Source of the DNA: Rhodocista pekingensis
GTDB lineage: Bacteria; Pseudomonadota; Alphaproteobacteria; Azospirillales; Azospirillaceae
Reading direction: 5' to 3'
Assembly (NCBI RefSeq): GCF_042665545.1
Contig: NZ_JBHTCM010000025.1
Span: 1 to 64,000 of the forward strand
Length of the DNA stretch: 64,000 bases
A program made the position numbers and the translations under genes. This document shows, one piece after another, positions 1 to 13,600 of the stretch. The notes below the pieces were generated by a model. That model saw only the letters and a list, made by a program, of their open reading frames with translations. It had not been told where the DNA came from and searched no databases. Numbering within the stretch: the stretch's first letter is position 1; the number at the start of each line of letters is the position of its first letter.

Positions 1-326
1 CTGCCGGCCACGTTGTTGCGGTAGTAGGCCAGCGGCCGCGCCACGGACTCCGGCACCACCAGACTGGCCGCGAAATGCATCACCGACGTCACCGCGTGCC
101 GGCGCAGCACCGCCACCACCAGCCCCCGGTCCAGGGTCGAGCCCGCCTCGAACGCCACACCCGCCGGCACCGCCTCCCGCACCCCCGTCGAGAGGTCATC
201 CAGCACCACAGGAACCGCCCCCGCCTCCCTCAGCGCCAGCACCGCGTGCGAGCCGATATACCCCGCACCGCCCGTCACCAGCACAACCTCGCCCGCAAGA
301 CCGGGCCGCGATACCGCCATGACCAT
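1..326 (-). CDS. galE: UDP-glucose 4-epimerase, N-terminal part (cut by window edge)
   Basis: Only the first ~108 codons lie in the window; the gene runs off the left edge with no stop, so it is missed by complete-ORF scans. The translation starts MVMAVSRPGL or, from the second in-frame ATG at 320, MAVSRPG. It carries the Rossmann NAD-binding motif TGGAGYIGSH (residues ~18-27), then DDLSTG and VMHFAASLVVPESV. The last two are typical of extended short-chain dehydrogenases of the GalE type, where the FAA segment lies by the nucleotide and ESV..P..YY.NNV contacts substrate. GalE interconverts UDP-glucose and UDP-galactose in the cytoplasm for surface polysaccharide synthesis. The specificity-determining C-terminal half is outside the window, so another UDP-sugar epimerase remains possible. 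Confidence 0.85.
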   Translation of the reverse strand, partial: MVMAVSRPGLAGEVVLVTGGAGYIGSHAVLALREAGAVPVVLDDLSTGVREAVPAGVAFEAGSTLDRGLVVAVLRRHAVTSVMHFAASLVVPESVARPLAYYRNNVAG

Positions 327-488
327 CCCCGATCCCGTCCGCCGAACCTGTCCGCAGTGTCATGGCGGCGGACAGGACGGGACAACGGCACGGGCGGTCG
401 GGCGCGCAGGACAGGGGACTTACGCCCGGCAGAGCGCGGACCTGCTGGATGGCTGCCCCTTTCGGAAGGGGAGCGCCGACGGGCCGGA

Positions 489-1085
489 TCAGAAGGACGG
501 CAGTCCGAAACCGATGTCGATGTAGCGACGCCCCTCCACGGTGTAGTGCAGGGCCAGGGCGTCCGCCTCCAGCACCCGGCGCTCGTCGAAATCGATGTCG
601 TTGCTCTGAAAGACGAGGTGGAGGCGGCCGCTGCGGTCGCTGCGGAAGGGGAATCCCAACGCTTCGTTGAAGGTCCCACGACCGTAGCCGGTACGCGAGC
701 GGATCAGCGCATACATGCCGCACGGGGTCCGGACCATCCGGTCGAACGCCGCGAAGGCATCGTCCCGCCGGGCCTCGGGCACGAAATCCAGATAGTTCAG
801 CCCCGTCACCTCGAAGCCGTAGCGCGTCCGCTCCCGCGTGCCGGCAAGACGGAAGCGGACCATGCCCGGCCCCTCCACCTCCAGGATCACGAAACTGTCG
901 AGGATGCTGCGCATCCTGTCGAGGTCGAGTTCGGTGCGAAGGGGAACGCGGCCGCGGCCAAGAAGGCCCGCATAGTAACCGGCGAAGAGGGTCGTCCGGT
1001 CGCAGCGGAAGCTGAGGGCAACCCGTTCACAGAGGGAATCCACGTTTTCGGTCCGTCTTACGCTATTCTTAAAGTCATAGCCCAT
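489..1085 (-). CDS. PAS_5-type PAS domain protein
   Basis: Predicted protein of 198 residues from the ATG at 1085; a GTG at 1115 would add ten hydrophobic residues. The body reads as a single PAS fold: a helical lead (LDLDRMRSILDSFVILEV), the strand segment VRFRLAGTRERTRYG, then GLNYLDFVPEARRDDAFAAFDRMVRTPCGMY and a C-terminal beta section that includes FPFRSD and HLVFQSNDID. This arrangement matches the PAS_5 family (formerly an uncharacterised domain), which is common in Rhodospirillales, usually one small sensor-like protein per gene. No output domain is attached, so it probably acts through a partner or binds a small ligand. Its promoter would lie in the 1086-1603 gap shared with the divergent adhesin locus. 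The family assignment is fairly secure; the function is unknown. Confidence 0.7.
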   Translation of the reverse strand: MGYDFKNSVRRTENVDSLCERVALSFRCDRTTLFAGYYAGLLGRGRVPLRTELDLDRMRSILDSFVILEVEGPGMVRFRLAGTRERTRYGFEVTGLNYLDFVPEARRDDAFAAFDRMVRTPCGMYALIRSRTGYGRGTFNEALGFPFRSDRSGRLHLVFQSNDIDFDERRVLEADALALHYTVEGRRYIDIGFGLPSF

Positions 1086-1603
1086 TCGGGTAGGCAACAA
1101 AAGAAAAAGGCACACCCGGCCACTGAGTCGGCCCTGTGCCCCGGCGAGGCCAGGGCGCCATGACAGTGCGTCATTCTCCGGGCGGCGGGCTTCCGGAACG
1201 ACATGGCAGGCATCCGTCTACGGTCAGCGCCCTGGCTGGCCGCAGAGAAGGGTTGCTTTTGATACGAATCCCGTCATTCAGCCCCGAACCCCACCGGCAG
1301 GCCAAGTGTTCCCCCATACAAACACTAGAGATCGAAACATTAATCTGTCTTAAGAAAGCGTTAATTCTTGGATTCTCTATGGGCGCCCTGATCTGACCTG
1401 TGAAACTCAGGAAGTATTCAGAGATCATCGGGCCGAACGCGCTACGTTATATTCCAGTCATAGACTTTATACGCACGCCAGATGCGGTCATTCGCAATGC
1501 ATTAACATAGCAAACAGATTGGATTTTATCAAAATCGATTGGATCGCCTTCTTGTCCGGTTTATACCGTATGCACGGCTGCTCGATGCGGGATTATCCGA
1601 AAG
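1086..1603. promoter_or_regulatory. Divergent intergenic region between PAS gene and adhesin operon
   Basis: About 520 bases without a convincing gene. From ~1310 to 1560 the base composition is clearly more AT-rich than the surroundings (runs such as acattaatctgtc, ttaattcttgg, tgcattaacatagc), as expected for promoters in a GC-rich genome. It must hold the promoters for the PAS gene (minus) and for the five-gene export locus (plus). I could not pick a convincing -35/-10 pair or a sigma-54 site. ORFs crossing the region have no family resemblance and no good ribosome binding site. Confidence 0.45.
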
Positions 1604-4600
1604 ATGTCGCACAAGGCGTTTACGATCAGTTTACATCGGCTCGTCGTTAATTTTCTTTCCCCGCATCGCGGAGCATGCAATCCGGCACGGCCGCAGCACG
1701 CCCCGCGGCACGACCTGCCGATCGGGTTGCACAGCACCCTGCTGAGCCTTGAGCCGCGTCTGGTCTTCGATGCCGCGGTCGTCGCTGCCGATGTGTTCGT
1801 CGATCCCCATCCCGACCAGCACGATGGCGCCGAACCGGCAGCCGACCATCCCGCCGCCACCGGGCGGAGCGACGCTGTCGTCGTCGGGCCCCAGGCCACC
1901 GGCGACAGCGACGGCCCGGTTCCGCCCGCGGTCGAGGCCGGCGCCCGCCGGACGGCCGGGTCCATCGCCGTCATCGACCCCGCCGCCCCCGGCGCCGCTA
2001 CGATTCTGGCCGGGCTGCCGCGCGATGCGGAGGTCCATGTCCTGACCCCGGGCGACGACACCCTGACCCAGATCGGGCGGGTGCTGGCCGGCTATGACGG
2101 CATCCAGGACCTGCATCTGGCCCTGGCCGCCGATGCCGGGATCAGCCCCGCGCATGTCCAGGCCGAGGCCGATACGGTGGCCGGCTGGCGCGACGCCCTG
2201 GCCGACGGCGCCCGCATTTCCGTCCATGGCGCGGATGCGACCGCCCTCGCCCGCGACGGGCTCGCGCTGCTCTCCGACCTGACGGGCGTGGAGGCGACGG
2301 CCGTTCCCGTCGGTGACGGCCCCGTCGGCCGCACCCTCGTCGTGATCGACGCGCGCGTGCCCGAGGCGCAGGCGCTGGCCGCCGGCGCCCTGCCGGGGGC
2401 GGAGGTCCACATCATCGCGGCGGGCGAGGACGGCCTCGCCACCGTCACCGGCCTGCTGGCCGGGCAGCAGGACGTGGCCGCCCTGCACCTCTTCGCGCAT
2501 GGCACGCCGGGCAGCATGACCCTGGGCACGGCCACGCTCGACAATGCCGCCCTGGACACGGCCGGCGACACCGTCGCGGCCTGGGCCGGAAGCCTGACCG
2601 CCGACGCCGACATCCTGCTCTATGGCTGCGACGTGGCCTCGACCACGGAGGGCGTCACCCTGGTCGAGCGGCTGGCGGACCTGACCGGTGCCGACGTGGC
2701 GGCCTCGGACGACGATACCGGGTCCGCCGCGCGCGGCGGCGACTGGACCCTGGAGGTGGCGACCGGCCCGATCGAGGCCCGGCTGCCCTTCGGCCAAGCC
2801 ACGCTGGCCGCCTATGGCGGGCTGATGGCGGCCCCCACCGCCACCCTGCTGACCCAGACGGTCACCTATACCGAGGGCGATGCAAGCGTCGCCCTGGGCG
2901 ACATCGTCGTGACCGAACCCGACGGCGAGGCCGTCACCGCGACCCTGACGCTGGCCGCACCCGCTGCCGGCGCGCTCAGCACCTCGGGCAGCGCCACCTA
3001 CAATACCGGCACCGGCGTCTGGACGGTCACCGGCACCGCGGCAGAGGTCAACGCGGCGCTCGCCGCCGTCAGCTTCACCCCGACGGCGGACAACGACCAG
3101 GACACGACGATCAGCGTCAGCATCACGGATGCCTCGGGCGAGGCGACGCTGAGCGGGACGATCACGCTGGACGTCACCCCGGTCAACGACGCGCCTGACC
3201 TGTCGGGCTCCGCCGCCCTGGACACCATCGCGGAGGACGCGAGCAGCCCCACGGGCACCAGCATCGACGCCCTGGCCGGCCGGCTGACCGTCACCGACGT
3301 GGACAGCGGCAGCCAGCGCGGGCTGGCGATCATCGGCACCGACGAAGCCAACGGAAGCTGGTGGTACTCCACCGACGGAGGCACGAGCTGGACCGCGCTC
3401 GGCGCCCGCGACGCCGGCCAGGCCCTGGTCCTGTCGGCCGACGGGACCGGCCAGAACCGGGTGCGCTTCATCCCCAACACCGACTTCAACGGCACCGCCA
3501 CGCTGACCGTGCGCGCCTGGGATGGCAGCGACCCGCTGGTGCTCAGCGGCGACACGGTGAAGATCGCCGGGTCCGGCGGTTCGACGGCCTTCTCCGCCGC
3601 CATGGCCACGCTGACCCAGACGGTCACGGCGGTGAACGACGCGCCGATCCTGACCCCGGTCACGCTGTCGCTGCCGTCCGTGGAGGAGGATCTGGCCGGC
3701 GGGGCCGTCAACGGCATCCTGGTCGCCAACCTGCACACCACCGCGGACGGCACCGTGCTGGTGACCGATGTGGACGGCACGGCCAGCTTCGGCATCGCCG
3801 TCACCGGGTTCAGCATTCCGCCCGCGCTGGCCGGACAGATCCAGTATTCGACCGACGGCGGCGGAAGCTGGACCGCCGTGCCGGCGCTGGGCGCCAACCA
3901 GGCCCTGGTGCTTGAGGCAACGGCCCGCATCCGCATCAACCCGGCCGCCGAGGCCGCCGGCGAGGCCACCTTCAGCTTCGTCGCCTATGACGGCAGCGCC
4001 GGCTACGGCAGCGGCACCGTCGTGGATCTGACCCTGCCGGCCAACAGCGGCGCGCTGGCGCCTTTCAGTGCGGCGTCCTCCACGGCGATCCTGGCGGTCA
4101 CGCCGGTGAACGATGCCCCGACGCTGGCGACGCACGCCTTCACCCTGAACGAAGGCACCACGCTCGCCCTCACCGGCGCCCATCTGGGCGTGACGGACCC
4201 GGACAATACCGCCGACCAGATCACCTACGAGGTGACGCAGCTTCCGACCGCCGGCGCGCTGCTGCGGGTCGTCGGCGGCGTCACGGTCACCCTGACCGTG
4301 GGCGATACCTTCACGCAGGCCGAGGTCGATGCCGGCACCATCCTGAGCTACCGGCACACCGGACCGCAGCTCAGCGCCGACGGCAGCGACAGCTTCAAGG
4401 TGACGGTCCGCGACGGCGCCGGCGGCATCGCCACCGACCAGACGGTGACCGTCACGCTGCGCGACGTGAACGCGCCGATCTCCGTCCAGGGCACGACGAT
4501 CAGCGTGGCCGAGCGCATCGGTGCCGAGGCAACGGACTTCACCAGCATCCCGCTGACCGGCGGCGGGCTGAACATCAGCGACGCGGACGGCGATCCGGCC

Positions 4601-7600
4601 CGGATCACCGTCACCTTCAACTCCCTGCCCGACCCGGCCGTCGGCCGGCTCCAGATCGACACCGGCAGCGGCTACCAGGACATCACCGCCGGCATGACGG
4701 TGACGCTGGCCGGCGTCGCCGGCCCGCTGCGCTTCATCCACACGGGCGCCGAGCCCGAGGGGGCCCTGGCCGGCACCAGCTTCCAGGTCACGGTGGAGGA
4801 CAACAACCCCACCCTGCCCGAAAGCACGGCGACGACGATGGTCAACCTCGTCGTCACGGCGGTCAACGACCCGCCCGCCCAGTCGGGCGTGGCGCAGTCG
4901 AACACCTTCACGGTGGCGGAGGGCGGCCAGCGGACGATCAACCCGACCTACCTTGATGTCGGCGACCCGGACAGCGACCACGACGCCGCCACCTACACCC
5001 TGCGCACCCTGCCGGCGCATGGCCAGCTCTACCTGGACGGCGTGCTGCTGGGCGTCGGCGCCACCTTCACCCAGGCGCAGGTCGATTCCGGCCGGCTGGC
5101 ATACCGGCATCTGGGCGACGAGCCGAACGGCACCGCCGTTCCGGACGACAGCTTCGAGTACACGCTGCGCGACGGTGACGGTGCCGAGGCCCCGGGGACG
5201 TTCAGGATCGACGTCACCCCGACCGACGACCCGACGGTCGTTACCGCTGGGCAGATCAGCCTCCGGGTCGGCGACAGCGCCACCGTGGATACCGGCGACC
5301 TGGACGCCACCGATCCGGACACGCCGGACAGTGGCATCACCTTCACCCTGGCCACCGGCGCCCTGCCCGCCGGGGCCCGGTTCGAGCGCACCACCGCTCC
5401 CGGTGTCGCCGTCACCAGCTTCACGCTGGCGGAGATCAGGGCGGGAACGATCCGCGTGATCCACACCGGCGGCGCGGGCGATGCCGGTTCCTATGCCGTC
5501 CCGGTCACGGTGAGCGACGGCACCACGACGACCCGGCCCGCGGCCCTGACGGTCACGCTGGTGACGCAGGACCAGATCGACAGCGGCGGCGGCACCCCGG
5601 ACGGTGCCGGGTCCGCCGTCCCGCACCTGACCACCAACGAGCCGCTGATCGTCGCCGAGGACAACAGCGGCACCGTCGCCGGCACCCGGATCACCGACCA
5701 GTTCCTGAAGGTCGAGGACAGCGACACCGCCGCCACCGGGCTGACCTACACCCTGACCGCGGCCACGGCGCACGGCACGCTCTGGCTCGACAAGGACGGC
5801 AACGGCAGCTACGACGCCGGCGAGGCGCTGGGTACGGGCGACAGCTTCACCCAGGCGGACATCGACGCCGGGCGGCTCTTCTACGACCATGACGGCAGCG
5901 AAACGACGGCCGACGGCTTCAGCTACACCGTGTCGGACGGTGCCGGCGGCACGCTGACGGAAACGTCCTTCGCCATCACGGTCACCCCGGTCAACGACGA
6001 CCCGACGATCAGCCAGACGACGCCGTCGGTCACCCTGGCGGAACAGGACGGCACGGGAGCCGCCACCGTGGTGGTGCTGGGCACCGCGCACTTCCAGGCG
6101 GCCGACGTGGACAGCGTCAGCGGCGAGCAGCTCATCTACGTGCTGGAGACGGCCCCCGTGGGCGGCTGGATCGAGGTGGACGGGGTCCGGATCGGTGCCG
6201 GTTCGCGCTTCAGCGCCGACCAGCTCGCCGCCGGCAAAGTCACCTATCACCACGATCCGGGCCACGAGCCCGACGGCACGGCAGCGGCAGACGACAGCAT
6301 CTCGGTCTACCTCACGGACGGCGGCACCCGCGCGGACGGCAGCGAGGCGCGCAGCGCCACCATGACCGTGCAGATCGATGTCACCCCGGTGAACGACGCG
6401 CCCGGCGCCAGCGGCCGCTCCGTCACCCTGACGGAAGGGGCGACGGTCGTGCTGCCGGCCGACCGCACCGGCGGCTCGGACAGCGACATCCCGGCCCAGG
6501 CCCTGACCTACACGATCGAATCCCTGCCGACCACGGGCACGCTCTACACCGGCTGGACCGACGCGAACGGCAACGGCAAGGTCGATGCCGGGGAGGCGAC
6601 GGCGGTCACGGTCGGCAGCACCTTCACGCCCGGCACGCTCGTCTATGTCCACGACGGCAGCGAGACCTTCGCCGACGCTTTCACCTTCAAGGTTTCCGAC
6701 GGCACGCTCAGCAGCGGCACCGCCACCGTATCCCTGTCGATCCGGCCGGTGAACGATGCGCCGGCCGGGCTGGTGCAGACCGGTGCCACCGTGCTGGAGG
6801 GCGAGCGCCTCCAGATCACGGCCGCCGCGCTCAACATCGTCGATGCCTCGAAGAACCTGAACCTGTCCGACCCGGACAACACCGCCAATCAGGTCCAGCT
6901 CCGGATCACCGCCGTGCCGACGGCGGGCCGCCTGATCCTGAACCGCGGCAGCGGCGACGTCACCCTGGGCGTCGGCAGCGCCTTCACCGCGGCGGACCTC
7001 GCCGCAGGCTATCTCTACTACGAGCATGACGGCTCGGAGCACCACACCGGCATCTCCTTCACCTACACGGTGGCGGACGGCACGCCGACCGGCATCGTGG
7101 CCGGCAACGTCTTCAGCATCGCCGTGACCCCGGTCAACGATCTGCCCACGCTGATCCTGCCTTCCGCCACCACCACCGGCGAGGCGGCGACCATGTCGCT
7201 GGCCGGCATCCGGGTCGGGGATATCGACGCCGGCCAGGGCACGGGCGACATCACGGTGACGCTGACGGTGCTGCACGGCACCCTGTCCTTCGGCGCAGCC
7301 GACGCGGCGCTGACCAATACCGGCGCGACCGGCAAGGGCACCCCGACGCTGACCCTCACCGGCACGCCGGCAGAGGTGCAGGCGATCCTGGACACCCTGA
7401 CCTACACCGCCCCCGACGACATCACCACGACCGTCACGGACACGCTGACGGTGACGGTGGACGACCTGGGCAATTCCGGCGCCGACCCCGATGCGACGCC
7501 CGGCGTGACCCGGACCGCGGGCGACGGCGATGCCACCCGGCAGCATGTCGGCGGCAGTGTCGCCATCACCGTGCGGCCCGTGAACGACGCGCCGGTCCTG

Positions 7601-10600
7601 ACCTCGGGCGACTTCGGCAGCACCTTGACGGTGAACGAGGACACCGACCTGATCCTGGGCGGCGTCACCGTCAGCGACACCGACGTGGCGGCCGGACAGG
7701 TCCAGGTCACCATCGCGGCCACGAACGGAACGCTCCGGCTGGTGAACCACGCCGGTCTGACCCAGGTGGGCAGCGGCGACCTGGGCACCGGGGCCGCCAG
7801 CATCACCTTCCGCGGCACCCTGGCCGATGTGAACGCGGCGCTCGCGGCGGGCAACGTCGTCTACCGGGCGACGGCGGACTTCAACGGGAACGACACGGTC
7901 AGCTTCTCGGTCAACGATCTGGGCAACACGGGCTCGGGCGGCCCCAGGATCTCGACCGGGAACACGTCGGTCACGATCGGCGTCCTGCCGGTCAACGATC
8001 CCGTCTCCTTCTCCGCCCCGACCTCGCTGCAAGGGCTTGAGGATACCCAGCTCTCCGTCACGCCGGTCACGATCACCGACGTGGACGCGGGCAACCAGCT
8101 CAAGGTGACCCTGGTCCTGACCAACGTCACCGATGTCGGCCCCGGCAGTGACGTCGGCGCACTGAGCTTCGGCGGCGGCGTGACCGCCACGGATTCCGGC
8201 GCGAGCACGACCAGCCGCACCTACCAGCTCATGGGGACGCAGGCGCAGATCCAGGCCGCCCTGGCGGGCCTGAAGTTCAGCGCCGCCGCCAACGACTATG
8301 GCGTCTACAATCTGGCCATCACCTACGACGACCAGAACCATGGCGCCAGCGGTGGCAGCGGCAGCCAGTCCACCGGCACGACGAACGTCGAGATCACCAT
8401 CGGCGCCAGGAACGACGATCCCGTCGTCTCGGTCAACGGCACGGCGCTGTCCGGCAGTGGCCGCAATACGGGCGTGCTGGCAGCGATGACGGAGGATGTC
8501 GGCGCCTTCACCGCGCTGAAGGATTCCGGCGGCCACCCGCTGCTGCTGTCCGACGTGGACGTGGACCAGCTCGGCGGCGGCATGCTGACGGTCACGCTGT
8601 CGCTCGCCGGTGGCGGGCACGGCGACCTGCGGTTCGCCTCGGCGCTGGCGGCCGGCATCACGGTGGACGCCATCACCGGAGGCGGGGCCGGCAGCGACTT
8701 CACCAGCATCCGCCTGACCGGCTCGCTGGCGGACCTGAACGCGGCCCTGGCCGCGCTGGAGTACCGGCCCGACGCCGATTTCAACACCGGCCAGTACGAC
8801 GAGACGCTGGTACTGACGGTCAACGACAACGGCAACACGGCCCCCACGGTCGGGACCGTCGCCGGCACGGCCGGCAGCGGCGACATCACCCGGCAGGTCG
8901 CCATCACCGTGACCGCCGTGAACGACGCGCCCGTTCTCACGGCACCGACCACCAGCTTCACCGTGACGGAGGCCGCGGACGCCACCGGTGGCACCGATCT
9001 GGCCATCACCGGACTCCAGATCTCCGACGCCGCCGATCTGGTCGGCAACAAGGCGAACGGGATCATCCAGGTCACCGTTGTCGCCACCAACGGCACCCTG
9101 CGCCTGACGGACCCCACGTCCGGCCTGTCCAGCTACAGCGGCAACAAATCAGGCTCGCTGACCCTGCGGGGAACGCAGACGGCGATCAACTCCGTGATCG
9201 ACAGCCTGGTCTTCAACACGGGCGACGACCCGGCGGAAACCGCCACCATCACCGTCACCGTGAACGACCTGGGCCTGGACGGAACCGGCGGTGCCCTGAG
9301 CGATCAGAAGGTGCTCACGGTCGATATCACGCCGGAGAACGACCCGCCGACCATCACCGCACCCACGACGGTGACGGTGAGCGAGGACCCGGCCTCGCCC
9401 TTCGCCTTCACCGGCAGCAGCAAGATCAGCGTCGCCGACCCGGATATCCGCAGCAACCACCTGGTCGTGACCCTGGCCGTGGAGGACGGCGCCCTGGGCG
9501 TCACCGCCAGCGGTTCTGCGGCCGTGACCGGCAACAACAGCGGGTCGGTACAGATCACCGGCACCCGGACCGACGTCAACAACACCCTTGCGACGCTTAA
9601 ATACACCCCGCTGGCGAACGCCAACCGCCTGAACGCGGACGGCAGCGACGGCGCCGACCAGGACCTGGACCTGACCATCACCGTCAGCGACCAGGGTTAC
9701 GGCAAGGACAACATCGCCGACCCGGGCGACGTGGAGACCACGACGAAGACGGTCGCCATCGTCATCACCCCGGTCAACGACGCGCCGGTTCTGACCGCGC
9801 CGGCCAGCCAGTCGGTGAGCGAGAACACCCAGACCACCATCACCGGCCTCTCCATCGCCGACGCCGACTATCTGGACACCGGCTTCGACACGCCACCGAT
9901 GCGCCTTACCCTGACGGCGCAGCACGGCACGCTCACCCTGTCGGGTGCGGCCGGCATCGCGGTGGTGTCGGGCGACAATTCCGGCACGCTGGTCGTCACC
10001 GGCACCATGGGCGCGCTGAACGCCGCCCTGTCCGGTGGGGCGCTGCGCTACCAGCCGGCGACGGACTACACCGGCGGCGACAGCCTGACCGTCACCGTCA
10101 GCGACGAGGGCAACGAGGGCGGCAGTGCGCTGACCGACAGCAGGACCATCGCGCTCACCATCGGCGGCACCAACGATACGCCGGTGATCGCCGTCGGCGG
10201 GGACAGCGACGGCGCCAGCAGTGCGACGCTGGCCGAGGACGCGACCCTGGTCTTCTCGGCGGCCAACGGCAACGCGATCACCTTCAGCGACCCGGACCAG
10301 GTGGATGCCAGTACGGCGAACACCCAGCTCACCCTGTCCGTGGGCAAGGGTACGCTGACGCTCGGCTCGACCTCCGGGCTGACCTTCGTCACCGGCGACG
10401 GCACGGCCGACCAGACCATCGTGATCAAGGGCCAGCTCGCCGACCTCCAGGCGGCCCTGGCCGGCCTCACCTATTCCGCCGGTGCCGATGAGAACGGCAC
10501 GACCGCGCTGACCATCACCGTGGACGACCCCGGCAACCTGACGACCAGCGGCGGCACCAGGACGGTGACGCATACGGTCTCCCTGACCGTCACCCCGGTC

Positions 10601-13600
10601 AACGATCCGCCGACGGTCGATGCCGGCGCCGACGGCACGACCGCCGAGGACACCCCACTGGCGCTCGGCACCATCACGGTCGGCGACCTCAAGGACCTGA
10701 CCATCGGCTCCCAGGCAGGGACGGCCGCGGCCGCGCCGGTGACGGTCACGGTCTCGGTGACGCCGGGCACCGGCGCGCTGACCCTGGCCGACAATCCGGG
10801 CACGGCCGGTCTCGACGAGACGACGCTCGTCACCGGCGGCAACGGCACGGCGTCGCTGACCCTGTCCGGCACCGTCGCGCAGATCAACGACGCGCTGAGC
10901 CAGATCACCTTCGCCCCCACCGCCGACTTCTCCGGCACGGCCACGCTGACGGTCAGCGTGGACGACAACGGAAACGGCGGCAGCGGCGGCGCCCTGACCG
11001 CCAGCGACACGCGGACCCTCACCATCACCCCGGTGTCCGACACGCCGGACCTGACGGTCGCCGGCAGCGCCAACCCGGCCGGCACGGTCGCCGTGTCCGG
11101 GGACGAGGACACCTGGATCGACCTGCGCACCCTGGTCGGGGAAACGGACCTGGACGGCTCGGAGACGCTGGCCCTGACCATCGCCGGCCTGCCGGCCGGG
11201 TTCCAGGTGCGCTACGGCGGCACCGCGGCGGGCGGTGGCACGACCGTGACCGTCAGCGGCGGCAGCGCCACCATCCCCGACGGCGCACTGTCGGCGGGCA
11301 ACACCCTCTGGATCAAGGCGCCTTCCGACTGGAACAGCACCCGCGACAACGGCGGGGCCGCGACCACCCTTACCCTGACCGCCAGCAGCAAGGACGGCGC
11401 CGCCGTCGCGGTCACGCGGTCGGCCAGCATCGATCTCACGGTGACGGCGGTGGACGATCCCCCCACCGCGACGCCGGACGCCAAGGCGATCACCGAGGAT
11501 GCGACGCCGGACACCGTCGGCGGCAACGTCATCACCGACGCCACGGCCGACAGCGATCCCGACGAGCCCGCGACCGGCACGCTCTCCGTGACGGGGGCGA
11601 AGTTCAGCGGCGACGCCGGGATGACGGTGGTGGATGCTGCGGGCACCACGCTCGCCGGCCGGTACGGCTCGCTGCTGATCAAGGCCGACGGCAGCTACAC
11701 CTACACCCTGGACAACAGCGACCCCGACACCGATGCCCTGGCCCAGGGCCAGACGGTGACGGAGGTCTTCACCTACCGCCTGTCCGACGGTACGGCGGGT
11801 CACGAGGCGACGGCGACCATCACGGTCACCGTGACCGGCGCCAACGACGCGCCGGTCTTCAACGGCGGAGCCGTCACCACGGCGGAGGACACGGACCGCA
11901 CGCTGACAGCGGCGGACTTCTCCGTCGCCGACGTGGACAGCGGTGCCTCTCCCGTGCAGGCGGTCAAGGTCACGACCCTGCCCGGCCGGGGCGATCTGTA
12001 CCTGAACGGCAGCAGGATCACCGCCACGGGCGTCACCATCACCCGCGCCGAGCTGGACGCCGGCAAGCTGGTGTTCAGGCCGGCCGCGAACGGCAACAAC
12101 GAGCCCACGGGCAGCGACTACGCGACCCTGGGCTTCCAGGTCTCCGACGGTCTCGCCTGGTCGGCGGCGAATACCCTGACGGTGGATGTCACGGCCGTGA
12201 ACGACGCCCCGACCGACACCGGGTCGGGGGTCGTCACCCTGCCCGCCGTGGCGGAGGACAGCACGGACCCCGCGGGCGCCACGGTGGACGGCCTGTTCGC
12301 CGGCCGCTTCAGCGACGCCACGGATCAGGTGGCCGGCGGTTCGAGCGCCGACGGCTTCCACGGCGTCGTCATCGTCGGCTACACGGCGGACGCGGCGAAG
12401 GGCCAGTGGCAGTACCGGCTGGACACGGACAATGACGGCACGCTGGACGGCGCCTGGCAGACGCTGACCGACCGCACCGCCGCCACCGCCCTGGTGCTGG
12501 ACCGCTTCGACGCGCTGCGCTTCGTGCCGGCCGCGGACTACAACGGCGCGGCCCCGTCGCTGACGGTGCGGCTGGCGGAGGATGGCGGCACGCCGCCCGC
12601 GGGCGGCACCGCGGTCGATCTCTCCGGCGCGGGCGGCACGGGCGGCAGCACCCGCTACGGCGCCACCACCCTGACGCTGGCGACCAGCGTCACCCCGGTC
12701 AACGACGCACCGACCGCCACCAGCACCACGCCGGTGACGCTGCCGGTCGAAGCCGAAGGCACCCCGAGCCCGGCCGGCTCGTCCGTCTCCGCCCTGTTCG
12801 CCACCCGCTTCGCCGACATCGACGGCGACAGCTTCGCCGGCGTCGCGGTCGTGGCCAACGCGGCCGATGCGACACAGGGCGTCTGGCAGTGGAGCACCGA
12901 CGGCACGACCTGGACGACCATCGCCACGACCGTGGGCGACAGCAGCGCCGTCGTTCTGTCACCCACGGCCCTTGTCCGCTTCGTCCCGGTCAGCGATTTC
13001 GCCGGCACGCCGGGCGCGCTGGGGCTGCGCCTCTGGGACGGCACCGGCGGCTTCACCCAGGGGGCGGGCCGCGACATCTCCGCCAGCATCGGCGGCACCG
13101 GCGGTTTCGCCAACGACCTCAATCGCCTGTCGCTGGGCATCGGCATCACGCCGGTGAACGATGCGCCGGTGGTGACCGTGACGCCGGCCACGGCCGCCTA
13201 TACGGAGCAGGCGGCGGCGACCCCGGTGCTGTCCGGCCTCACCCTGTCCGACGTGGACGACACCCACCTCACGGGCGCGACGGTGACGATCGCCGCCGGC
13301 CGGGTCGCGGGCGACACGCTGTCCGTCACCGCCGCGCACGGCATCTCCGGCAGCTACGACGCCGCGACCGGCGTGCTGACCCTGACCGGCACCGCCACCC
13401 TGGCGCAGTACCAGGCGGTCCTGCGCAACGTCGGCTTCTCCAGCGGCAGCGACGACCCGACCGCCGACAACACGACCACGACGCGGACCCTGACGGTCCA
13501 GGTGACGGACGCGAACGCGGACGGCAGCGGTGCCGCGATCTCCGCCCTGGCTTCCGTGACGCTGACCGTCACCCCGGTCAACGACGCGCCGGTCCTGTCG

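Noticed and set aside
1631..8620. A 2329-codon open frame on the antisense strand of the adhesin gene.
   Set aside because: It lies wholly opposite a repeat-built gene with strong family signatures. Its translation is Arg/Gly/Asp/Val-rich without any domain. Long antisense frames are expected in very GC-rich coding DNA with third-position GC bias.
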